This document shows, in pieces, positions 17,366-25,107 of a DNA stretch of 64,000 bases; the stretch's first letter is position 1; the number at the start of each line of letters is the position of its first letter. The stretch is from contig NZ_LN831029.1 of assembly GCF_001457475.1 (NCBI RefSeq), positions 2,418,001 through 2,482,000 of the forward strand, in the 5' to 3' direction. Under the pieces are notes generated by a model that made no database searches, had not been told where the DNA came from, and saw only the letters and a program-made list of their open reading frames with translations. The DNA comes from Achromobacter xylosoxidans (GTDB lineage: Bacteria > Pseudomonadota > Gammaproteobacteria > Burkholderiales > Burkholderiaceae_B). A program made the translations under genes and the position numbers.

Positions 17366-17518
17366 ATGAATTTTTGGGTCCCTGTAATCTTCGGTACGTT
17401 CAAGATCCTCGTGTTGGGCACGGGCATGTTTCTGGCCATCAAGTCCCATTACGACGGGGCAAAAAAGGACAAGGAAAAGCTGGCGAAGGAGAAAGAGAAG
17501 GAGATGAAGGCAACGTAG
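17366..17518 (+). CDS. Small single-pass membrane protein with charged C-terminus
   Basis: A 50-residue protein. It starts MNFWVPVIFGTFKILVLGTG, a single hydrophobic segment, and ends in a highly charged Lys/Glu-rich helix (KDKEKLAKEKEKEMKAT). A GAGG five bases upstream selects the second of two adjacent ATGs. Hydrophobic helix plus charged amphipathic tail is a common design of small inner-membrane proteins; no function can be assigned. It stands alone between the sigma gene and the NmrA-like gene. Confidence 0.6.
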   Translation: MNFWVPVIFGTFKILVLGTGMFLAIKSHYDGAKKDKEKLAKEKEKEMKAT

Positions 17519-17787
17519 GGATGCCTCGTTGCTATTGCGAGGCTTCATATTCCAGTTCGTCTGCATGAGCGCTCGCAAGCATCGCGGTTTCGGTTTGGCT
17601 GTGTCGGCGCGATGGCCGGCATTCGGCGCACTGCGTTCTGCGCCAAGTCTCAGCGGGCGTCCTTTACTCCGAGGGGTACCGCCGTTACACAATGTGGCCA
17701 GCGATAGCCGGGAAATCTGTTTGACTCGGTGAGGCGCGGCCCGGATGCCGGGAGGCGCGCAACCCGCATCAACCGGAGGACATACAC

Positions 17788-18648
17788 ATGTACATCATCA
17801 TGGGGGGAACCGGCCACGTCGGGGCGGCAACCGCGCGCGCTTTGCTCGCGCTTGGCGCGGAGGTAACCATAGTCACCCGTTCGGCGGCTCGCGCCGCGCA
17901 CTGGCGCGCTCGGGGCGCCGACATTGTCCAGGCCAATGTGGAAGACGTGGCGTCATTACGCGCCGCGTTCCGGCGTGGCCGACGCGCTTTTCTACTGAAT
18001 CCTCCGGCGGACACCACCACCGACACCGACGTCGTCGAAAGACATACCGTTGCGAACATACTCGCCGCGCTCGAGGGATCCGGGCTTGAAAAAGTCGTTG
18101 CCGAATCGACGGGCGGCGCCCGGCCGGGCAGCCGCATTGGCGATTTGAACGTGCTGTGGGAGCTGGAAGAAGGGCTACGGGCCCAGGCGTTGCCGGCGGC
18201 CGTGAACCGTGCTGCTTACTACATGAGCAACTGGGACGGGTTCCTCGAAACGGTGCGCAACACCGGCGTGTTGCCCAGTCTTTTCCCGGCGGATCTCGCC
18301 ATCCCGATGGTCGCGCCGAAAGATCTGGGCGAAGTCGCGGCCGCCCGTTTAATGACGTCTCTCGACGACCGCGGCGTCCGCTACGTAGAAGGCCCGAGAC
18401 GGTATACACCCAGCGACGTAGCGCGAGCGTTCGCCGAGACCTTGGGCCGGCCGGTCTAGGTCCGCGTCGTACCGCGAGCGGCATGGCGGCAGGCGTTCGT
18501 CAGCCAGGGATTTTCTGAAGCCGCCGCTGAATCCTATGCCCGTATGACCGAGGTGAGCGTCGACAGCGGCTTCGACTTGTCGGACACCCCGCTGCGCGGA
18601 TCGACCACGCTGGTGGCTTACATTCGGGACCTGGTGGCCCCGCTCTAA
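17788..18648 (+). pseudogene. NmrA-like NAD(P)-binding protein gene interrupted by an in-frame TAG
   Basis: The first 223 codons encode an NmrA/atypical SDR protein: MYIIMGGTGHVGAATARALL with the GxxGxxG nucleotide motif, LNPPAD, and a substrate-domain segment ending YTPSDVARAFAETLGRPV. A TAG follows at 18457-18459. The same frame then continues for 62 protein-like codons (RAAWRQAFVSQGFSEAAAES, later RGSTTLVAYIRDLVAPL) to TAA at 18646-18648, exactly the C-terminus this family needs. A single base change (for example GAG or CAG to TAG) explains it. The truncated product may be inactive. Confidence 0.8.
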
Positions 18649-19310
18649 ATATCGGCGACATCGCGCAGCCGTACGCCGGAGAAGTTGGCCGCGCGCAATG
18701 CATCAAACATGGCGCGGTCGCAGATGGGAGGCGCTCCCATGCGATCCTGGCGGAAGATATGGGCAGCTCCCACAACATCCTGTTTGAACACCAAGCTGGC
18801 CCCGCCGACGAGGCTATAAAGTTTCTCGTTCTCGCCGGTCTGATAATTGTGGTCGAGCTTGATCCTCACGCGAGAAGTGGCTTCATCCAGGGCATCGAGT
18901 CTGCGCAGCACATTGCCCAGATAGTACGGAGAGGCGGGGCTGCCGTCGGCAAGGCTGAAGTCGCATGCCACAAATGCAAACGCCTCGGCGTCCAACTGCT
19001 CAAACAGTTGCTTCAACGGCTCCGACACAATCCATATGCCGGCGAGCTCTTCCAGATCGCGTGGCATTGCGCCCTTCGCCGGCACATGAACCAGGTGGGG
19101 ACGCTCCGGATACTGATCTGGCATTCCATCAGGCCGCGCGACGACATTCATCCCCGGATCGATCAGCTTCCCTTCGTTGGCGATTTCTATGCCGGGAACC
19201 CTGCCGTTTTCCAAGACGCCGGCGTCGATCAGGAAAAATTCGCCCTTACGAGATGCGGCTTCGGCTGAAACTTCAATGGCGCTGGGTTCGGTCACGGTGG
19301 CTTCCATCAC
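18645..19310 (-). CDS. Imm11/DUF1629-type immunity protein (orphan)
   Basis: A 221-residue soluble protein. Its pattern (an N-terminal beta-rich half, then IWIVSEPLKQLFEQLDAEAF, then DVVGAAHIFRQDRMGAPPIC and a final FSGVRLRDVADI) fits the Imm11/DUF1629 family, whose members neutralise toxin domains of polymorphic toxin systems. No Rhs, T6SS, CDI or other toxin gene is adjacent. It overlaps the end of the broken NmrA-like gene by four bases in convergent orientation. Assignment rests on overall resemblance, so moderate confidence. Confidence 0.6.
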   Translation of the reverse strand: MMEATVTEPSAIEVSAEAASRKGEFFLIDAGVLENGRVPGIEIANEGKLIDPGMNVVARPDGMPDQYPERPHLVHVPAKGAMPRDLEELAGIWIVSEPLKQLFEQLDAEAFAFVACDFSLADGSPASPYYLGNVLRRLDALDEATSRVRIKLDHNYQTGENEKLYSLVGGASLVFKQDVVGAAHIFRQDRMGAPPICDRAMFDALRAANFSGVRLRDVADI

Positions 19311-19563
19311 GGATGCGGGGGCGGAACGGGAATGCGGTTGAGCCGATCCTAGCCGGGCTTTGGCGCGGCCACAAGCTCGGCCGCGCGCGGCGGTGTTGCT
19401 CGCATGTTGGCGTGCGCCTCGTGGAGCAGATTCCTATGTCGTTGAGGTCGATCTCCTGAAACTCCCCGGACGCCGGCCTCAAAGCGCGAGGTCGACGACT
19501 ACCCTCTCCAGAGCGTACAGCACGTGCCTGCGATCAAATATAGGCGCGAGCGCCCTCCATACT

Positions 19564-20691
19564 CTATTCGTACGTCAAGGTGAACATCATGGTCGTGTTG
19601 GCCGTACCAGCAGAAATCGCTCCACCGACTTGCACATATCGAACCTGTACAGGAATATCGAAAGAACCGCTCTGGACAGGGTTATATTGACTCACAGGTA
19701 CTGCTGTTCGCAAAGGAAACGCCGCCCCCGATCCCGTCAGGAGCTGAACTCCCACCCCTGTGGCCGAAGACTGAGCGTCTAATGCCACAACGCCTTGGTT
19801 GCCGATTTCCGCCGTGTTTGGATCTACCCGGACGGTGACTCTGTTCATGTTTGCCGGGCAATTGAGGTTGATGGCAAAGGAACGCAGCGGCCCATTAACG
19901 CCATTGAAGTCCGATCTTGCCACTCGACCCATATTCACCTGTACGTCACGAGTCGAGCAGGTGAGCACGTTGATGGTGGTTGCGCCTAGAATAACTCGCA
20001 AATTTGAAGGAAGGACGGGCGAACCGGGCTGAGTGGTTCCCGCGCTACGAATTAATGGATACCCATCGAAAACGACCGTCGGATTTATCCGTGTACCGTC
20101 GACAATAGGAGCGTAGCGAATAAGTTTGGCACGAACAGTAATCCCCACAGCATACCGCGATGCCACATTTCCGGTGCAGATGGAGGTGGAATCCATTCTG
20201 TCAAATTGCGACTGCTGAGTCCGCTCAGGGAATATATCGCCACAACCAGGCGGTGTGAGGATCCGTTGACGCGGACGGATGGAGAAGATAGCGCCAACAC
20301 CGGGCGCTCCGTTCAGAGCATATACGGAATATGTGATGCCGTTCTCGACGTAAGTGCGAACTGGGGCGGGCAGCGAAAATCTGCCGCTGTATCCCGCAGC
20401 CGCGGCGGGGGTGGCTGTTGTAGTACCCTGAAACGAGCAGACCCCTCTGCTCAATTCATCCACAGATACCCAATTGGTAAGTGCAATGACTTCCCCTGGG
20501 CGCTGATCACGGGGAACGGAAATGCTGGCCGGCAATTGCAGTGTCATCGTCGTGGGCGATGCGCTGGTGCAACTGGCCGTCTGGGGTCCAACCGTCTGTT
20601 GCGAAAAAGCAGGCGTGGTAACGCACGCCAGCAACAAGCTAATGAAGATAAGGGGAGGACAACGAAAGAGTGAGATATATTTTGCATTCAT
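19564..20691 (-). CDS. Two-domain fimbrial tip adhesin
   Basis: A 375-residue exported protein, last gene of the chaperone-usher operon. After a signal peptide (cleavage near AFSQQ) it has an N-terminal receptor-binding-type domain of about 190 residues with cysteines, then a C-terminal pilin domain with VLTCSTRDVQVNMG and INLNCPANM and the terminal strand TANTTMMFTLTYE. That donor-strand-accepting end is typical of tip adhesins and pilins. The length is twice that of the major pilin, matching FimH/FimD-like tip adhesins. Ligand unknown. Confidence 0.82.
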   Translation of the reverse strand: MNAKYISLFRCPPLIFISLLLACVTTPAFSQQTVGPQTASCTSASPTTMTLQLPASISVPRDQRPGEVIALTNWVSVDELSRGVCSFQGTTTATPAAAAGYSGRFSLPAPVRTYVENGITYSVYALNGAPGVGAIFSIRPRQRILTPPGCGDIFPERTQQSQFDRMDSTSICTGNVASRYAVGITVRAKLIRYAPIVDGTRINPTVVFDGYPLIRSAGTTQPGSPVLPSNLRVILGATTINVLTCSTRDVQVNMGRVARSDFNGVNGPLRSFAINLNCPANMNRVTVRVDPNTAEIGNQGVVALDAQSSATGVGVQLLTGSGAAFPLRTAVPVSQYNPVQSGSFDIPVQVRYVQVGGAISAGTANTTMMFTLTYE

Positions 20692-20721
20692 ACTTTTTTG
20701 GCGTAAAGCCGCTCCGGTGGA

Positions 20722-23283
20722 CTAAGGGCTCACCCGCGAGTCGGGCGAAGCGAAAGGTAAGCACTCCAACCCTTCGACAACCTGCATACGTTGCCCTTTT
20801 TCCTTGGGCTCCGGAATCTCCGAGGTAATGGTGCAACGGCCCGTGTCACCGTCACCCCATTTGACGACGAGGGTCGCCGGCCCCACATCTAATCCGTTGG
20901 CGAGGATCCGACTACCCTGCGAGACGACACCGACCGTCTTGCCGTTGGCGTCGAACACCTGAGCACCGAAAGGCAGTGGTTTGCCATCGGCGCGCCGGAC
21001 GTGCAAAACAACCGTCCTGCCACGATTCACCGTATCAAACGGTACCAGGACAACTGCGCCAGCAGTCGGAACCACACGCTGTTCCGTCGACTTAAACTCC
21101 ACCCCCAGGGGGAGCCCCTTGGGGTCAATAGTGATGGAGTTGTATTCATACGGCAGAAGGTTTGACACCAGAGCCCTGCCGCGCCCGTCCAGACGCTGGC
21201 CCGGCACATTTCCAATGCTGGCTCCTGCGCCATCCGGAGCCTCCAGTACAGCATAGGTGTCTCCTTGAACCGGAGAGAATGCGACGCCCCCCCCATACGC
21301 AACGATGCCGCCACTCAGACTGGCTCCAGCCTGGGTGTAATTCCTTCCAGTACCCGCACTGACGTTCACTCGGGTCCCGACGGCGGTGTAGTCAAGAGAT
21401 CCACTAACATTGGCGTCGCGCGAACCACCACTGCGTTGTGAGTTGGCTGTAACGCTATAGGTAAGATTCCGATCTCGGCTAAGCATGCCTGATACCGTCT
21501 GCGAGGCAGTCGCCGTGCCGTTGGAGTTTCGTTGCAATGTTGTCGAGGCATAGTTAGTGGACTCTCGTCCGCCAAGAGGAAAAGAGAGATTCAACATGTA
21601 CTGGTTTTCCCAACGTTGCGAGAAGACATCCAGACGCCGAGCAACTGAAATTGAGTACGTCATCGAACGATAGCTGTTCGAATAGCCCGCGCTAGCCTCT
21701 GTCCCGCGCCCTGATTTTTTCCAGTAGTCCTCGACAGATCCGGTCATATACACGGACCCGTAACCCGGCGCCAATTGCTGCGAAACATTGGCCTGCAATC
21801 GGTTTCTACGGGCATGTAAATCGGTATACCCGCCCGTTCCCTGCCATTGGCGAAACGCCATCGCCTCGCCGAATTCGCGATAGCCCCGTGTGGAGTATCG
21901 GTACGCGGCAATCAACACATTGGTTTTCGTGGCATCGACATAGTTCGAGTACCCAAGGCGAATACTGTGGCCGGTAGTGGACTCCCTGGAGCCGAGGTCC
22001 GCATTCGCTCCCGTCACGTCCAAGCCGAAGGCGCCAAGATGCGTGTTAACCGCGGCGCCCGCGACGGCTGCCCGATAGTTAGCCGAGCCGATGAATCCGC
22101 CGTACCCCGTCAACAGGTTATTGAAGCCATAGGTCAAGCCTCCCTGCACGAAGGTCGGCTTCTCCGAGAGCTGTCGATCGCGGTATTGTCCAATCGTGAG
22201 CTGATACCGGATTCCCCCTTCCCGCAACGAATTGACGGTCGCGGCGTATGGCACGCGCGAAACCAGCACACGACCGTCCGCTTCTGTGACTTCAACGGTC
22301 AGGTCACCACCGAAGCCATTGGGATAGATATCGGAAATCTCGAATGGCCCGGACGGAACCGTGGTTTCATAGATCACATTCGCAGACTGAAGGATTCGTA
22401 CCCTGGCATTCGAATTCGCAATGCCCCGCACGACTGGAGCGTATCCCCGTTGGGATTGCGGCAGCATTCGCTCATCGGAACTTAACTGCACGCCGCGGAA
22501 GCCGATCGATGAAAACAAGCGGCCATCGGTAAAGGCGTCCCCCACCAACAGTTGCCCCTTCAGAGGAAGTACCGAGCGCGATAAGTACGTCTGATTACTG
22601 GTGTAGTCAGACCCCGTTCGATTGTTCCAGGAATAGTTCCCCTGATGGCGAAATCTCCATGCGCCAACGTTGACCCCGCCATTCAACCCCAAGTAGCTGA
22701 AGCTATCAGATGCGCCCGAGCGAGGCTTAGTGGAATAGAAATTCCAGTTGTAATTAAGCAAACCCGCGGAAATCCCGTCATCCCACAGCGTCGGGTCTAC
22801 ATAACCCCTGGCGCCGCGTACGAGCATCGCTTGCGGGATAGTGATATCCAGTCGTTGCTCTCCGGCGTCGTAGCTGTAGCGGCTCCCAGGCAACAAATCG
22901 CTGAGGTCTCCGCACGCTCCGGCATCCAAGTCTGCGATTGTCGCGCCGATCTTGCCTTCATTGACGGCAAGCCGGCGCAAAAAGGGCAGGTCAAAGCATG
23001 GGCGTGCCGTTGGCGCCCCTGCTTCCTGCTGAAAAACAACCGTGCTTTTGCCAAGCCAATTGTCGTTTAGATAGACCTCAACGCCATAAGCGCCTGGCAG
23101 GACGGAGTTGCCCTGCTCAAAGCGGCTCACATCCATCGGCCCACCCACCGACCGGAGAAAGCCCTGGTTGAACCGGACCTCCTGCGCTTGAACCGCTATC
23201 GTCGCGCTAAAGGCTAAAGTCATGGTCCCGGCAAATTTTCGGCAAACGCGATGACGCGGTCGCTGCGAGAGAACGCTATTCAT
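20722..23283 (-). CDS. Fimbrial usher protein
   Basis: An 853-residue outer-membrane usher. The N-terminal domain begins QEVRFNQGFLRSVGGPMDVS after the signal peptide. The 24-strand barrel contains YAPVVRGIANSNARVRI of the plug region and GPFEISDIYPNGFGGDLTVE. The two C-terminal domains include LPPYEYN-like LLPYEYNSITIDPKGLPLGV. It receives chaperone-subunit complexes and secretes the fimbria. The ATG at 23283 is preferred over a GTG at 23301. The downstream adhesin starts 30 bases after the usher stop, so the two genes are co-transcribed. Confidence 0.92.
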   Translation of the reverse strand: MNSVLSQRPRHRVCRKFAGTMTLAFSATIAVQAQEVRFNQGFLRSVGGPMDVSRFEQGNSVLPGAYGVEVYLNDNWLGKSTVVFQQEAGAPTARPCFDLPFLRRLAVNEGKIGATIADLDAGACGDLSDLLPGSRYSYDAGEQRLDITIPQAMLVRGARGYVDPTLWDDGISAGLLNYNWNFYSTKPRSGASDSFSYLGLNGGVNVGAWRFRHQGNYSWNNRTGSDYTSNQTYLSRSVLPLKGQLLVGDAFTDGRLFSSIGFRGVQLSSDERMLPQSQRGYAPVVRGIANSNARVRILQSANVIYETTVPSGPFEISDIYPNGFGGDLTVEVTEADGRVLVSRVPYAATVNSLREGGIRYQLTIGQYRDRQLSEKPTFVQGGLTYGFNNLLTGYGGFIGSANYRAAVAGAAVNTHLGAFGLDVTGANADLGSRESTTGHSIRLGYSNYVDATKTNVLIAAYRYSTRGYREFGEAMAFRQWQGTGGYTDLHARRNRLQANVSQQLAPGYGSVYMTGSVEDYWKKSGRGTEASAGYSNSYRSMTYSISVARRLDVFSQRWENQYMLNLSFPLGGRESTNYASTTLQRNSNGTATASQTVSGMLSRDRNLTYSVTANSQRSGGSRDANVSGSLDYTAVGTRVNVSAGTGRNYTQAGASLSGGIVAYGGGVAFSPVQGDTYAVLEAPDGAGASIGNVPGQRLDGRGRALVSNLLPYEYNSITIDPKGLPLGVEFKSTEQRVVPTAGAVVLVPFDTVNRGRTVVLHVRRADGKPLPFGAQVFDANGKTVGVVSQGSRILANGLDVGPATLVVKWGDGDTGRCTITSEIPEPKEKGQRMQVVEGLECLPFASPDSRVSP

Positions 23284-23379
23284 AGTCTTTTCTGGAAACA
23301 CGCAGCAGAGTCAATTCGCGTCGAAACAGGCGCAGAAAAAGTGCACCAAGCGCTCGCACCTGCTCGTTTTTGGCAGCGG

Positions 23380-24117
23380 CTACTGCAAGAAGGACTCGCC
23401 TTTGGTTTGGCCGCCGTAGTCGTTGATGATGCTGAAGTTCACCTTGTCGCCAGTACTTGCTGCCCCCTGCTTGAGGCGCACCGTCATCGTCTGGCCAGGC
23501 GCCAGCATCGCTTGGTCGTCAAATACCAGTTCTTGCGAAGGGACTTTGACGCTCGCTGCAGAGAAGGTGATATGAAACTTCGAGCCGTTGTAAATCTCGA
23601 TCGAGCCGCCGTCCCGAACCTTCCAAGAAAGCTTGGCTGGCGCATCCTCCACCACCTCGGTCATCTGAGCCGGGCGCAGGAATAGCTTGATACGCGAGCG
23701 GAACGCGAGCTGCAGCTTGTTGGTATCTTGTTCGCTGGACTCAGGAGGAATGTCGAGCACATTGAACCAATACAAACGCTCCTGGTCACCCTTGAGCGCC
23801 CCGCCCGAGTAAAGAATCCGCACGATTTGCGACTTGCCGGGATCAACTCGAGCCATGGGCGGCGTCAGAATGAACGGCACCTCCGCGTCAGTTGCATTCA
23901 TCGCAGCATCGCCGTCATCGATCCAGATTTGCGTCAACGAGGGCGCCGACCCGGAATTCTCCAATCGAATAGACACTTCAGGCTCCGCCGCCGGGTACAC
24001 GACGCGTGTGCCATGAATGACGACCGCCGCCCAGCTAGGCAAAGCCAAGACCATGCCGAAAACGGCGAACCCGGCGGTGATTCGGCGCATAGATGCGCAC
24101 AAAAAGGAATGGATCAT
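23380..24117 (-). CDS. Periplasmic fimbrial chaperone
   Basis: A 245-residue (236 from the inner ATG at 24090) PapD/FimC-like chaperone. After the signal peptide it reads VVIHGTRVVYPAAEPEVSIRL with the conserved basic residue of the G1 cleft. The family signature is DQERLYWFNVLDIPPESSEQ, and the second Ig-like domain follows with FHITFSAASV. It caps subunits by donor-strand complementation and hands them to the usher. It lies between the pilin and usher genes, each within about 100 bases. Confidence 0.92.
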   Translation of the reverse strand: MIHSFLCASMRRITAGFAVFGMVLALPSWAAVVIHGTRVVYPAAEPEVSIRLENSGSAPSLTQIWIDDGDAAMNATDAEVPFILTPPMARVDPGKSQIVRILYSGGALKGDQERLYWFNVLDIPPESSEQDTNKLQLAFRSRIKLFLRPAQMTEVVEDAPAKLSWKVRDGGSIEIYNGSKFHITFSAASVKVPSQELVFDDQAMLAPGQTMTVRLKQGAASTGDKVNFSIINDYGGQTKGESFLQ

Positions 24118-24179
24118 GATGATTGAAGGCGAGCAACGGGCCACAGAACTCGTGCGACCCGAAAGCCGCCCTGGGGAGA

Positions 24180-24731
24180 TTAGCGGTAGTTCAACGAGTA
24201 AACAGCCTGAGCTCGTACCAGACCCGCAGTCACAGTCGGCGCCGTGCGGTAGTAGCGCGCGCCATACGACAGCGTCGCAGCACCCGTTGCGATATCCACG
24301 AAGTCGGTATTCTGCGTGTCCGCAGTAGCACCGATATTGATTTGATTGTCGTTCGTAATGTTGAACAACTCGACCTGCACTCCGGTGGCAGCAGTACCCG
24401 TGGCGAGGTTGGTCAAACGCCCTTCCGCGGTAACGCCAGTGCTGTGCTCGAAGAACGCGCGCACGCCCCCCGAATTCGGTTCGCACTCCGTCAAGCGAAT
24501 CATGAAGCGCGTTGCGCCCGCGGTCTGAGCGGCTTGCATGCGACCAGCGGCGATCTTGGGCAGGGTAACGGTAATGTCGCCGCTACCATTTTCGATCTTG
24601 CAGGTCTGAGCCGTGATTTCACCGTTGATGGTGATCGTGCCGCCGTTGGGATTGGCTGCTTGGGCCAGCGCCAGTGTGGGAGTGACGGCGGAAATAGCCA
24701 GGATCGACGAGGCGAGGAGAAGACGATTCAT
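24180..24731 (-). CDS. Major fimbrial subunit (type 1-like pilin)
   Basis: A 183-residue pilin and first gene of the fimbrial operon. The signal peptide ends TLALAQA. The mature protein has GTITINGEITAQTCKIENGS, with the first Cys, and FMIRLTECEPN with the second. The C-terminus RAQAVYSLNYR has the penultimate aromatic needed for donor-strand exchange. A strong operon promoter is expected in the 370 bases upstream. I see no long poly-C tract there of the kind that phase-varies Bordetella fim genes. Confidence 0.92.
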   Translation of the reverse strand: MNRLLLASSILAISAVTPTLALAQAANPNGGTITINGEITAQTCKIENGSGDITVTLPKIAAGRMQAAQTAGATRFMIRLTECEPNSGGVRAFFEHSTGVTAEGRLTNLATGTAATGVQVELFNITNDNQINIGATADTQNTDFVDIATGAATLSYGARYYRTAPTVTAGLVRAQAVYSLNYR

Positions 24732-24894
24732 AGTGAGCGATAAATTTGAGAGGTGAGATCGGTTTGAATTGACGTTGCGCAGATGAATCTTGGCAACAAA
24801 TCCATGCTATCAACCGACGTTCGCGCGGGACATAGGGCGCACTCCGAAATTTCGGCTCGTCTTTTTCATGCAGGGTATATCGCGAGGATAAAGA

Positions 24895-25107
24895 TCGACG
24901 CGCTGCGAGGCTCAAGACCAGTTCCTGTCGTTCCAGCTGGCGCTGATCGAGGGTGGCCCTGTGCGCATGGCATCGCTGCGAGACTGGAACGGCTCCTTCG
25001 CCCCGCGCCGGCCCCCGGGGCACGAACGGCGCTTTACCGGCCTTGATGGCCGGATCGTTACCATCTCAGCCCGAAGCAAGAGGGTGCGCGAGAGCCAGGC
25101 GCTCTAG
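24895..25107 (+). pseudogene. Possible remnant of a deleted gene, C-terminal end only
   Basis: Between the pilin gene and the kinase gene the plus strand has 70 codons open after an in-frame TAA and ending in TAG at 25105-25107. The translation is protein-like (DQFLSFQLALIEGGPVRMAS, later FTGLDGRIVTISARSKRV). The codons mostly end in G or C, unlike the surrounding A+T-richer DNA. There is no start codon at its left end. It looks like the tail of an older chromosomal gene left when the fimbrial or kinase genes arrived. Family unknown. Confidence 0.4.

Noticed and set aside
17255..17692. 145-codon minus-strand frame over the small membrane protein gene
   Set aside because: Composition is not protein-like and it overlaps the plus-strand small gene, which has a ribosome-binding site and a sensible membrane-protein design.
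24732..24894. Poly-C phase-variable promoter before the pilin gene, as in Bordetella fim
   Set aside because: No C tract longer than a few bases lies in the promoter region.
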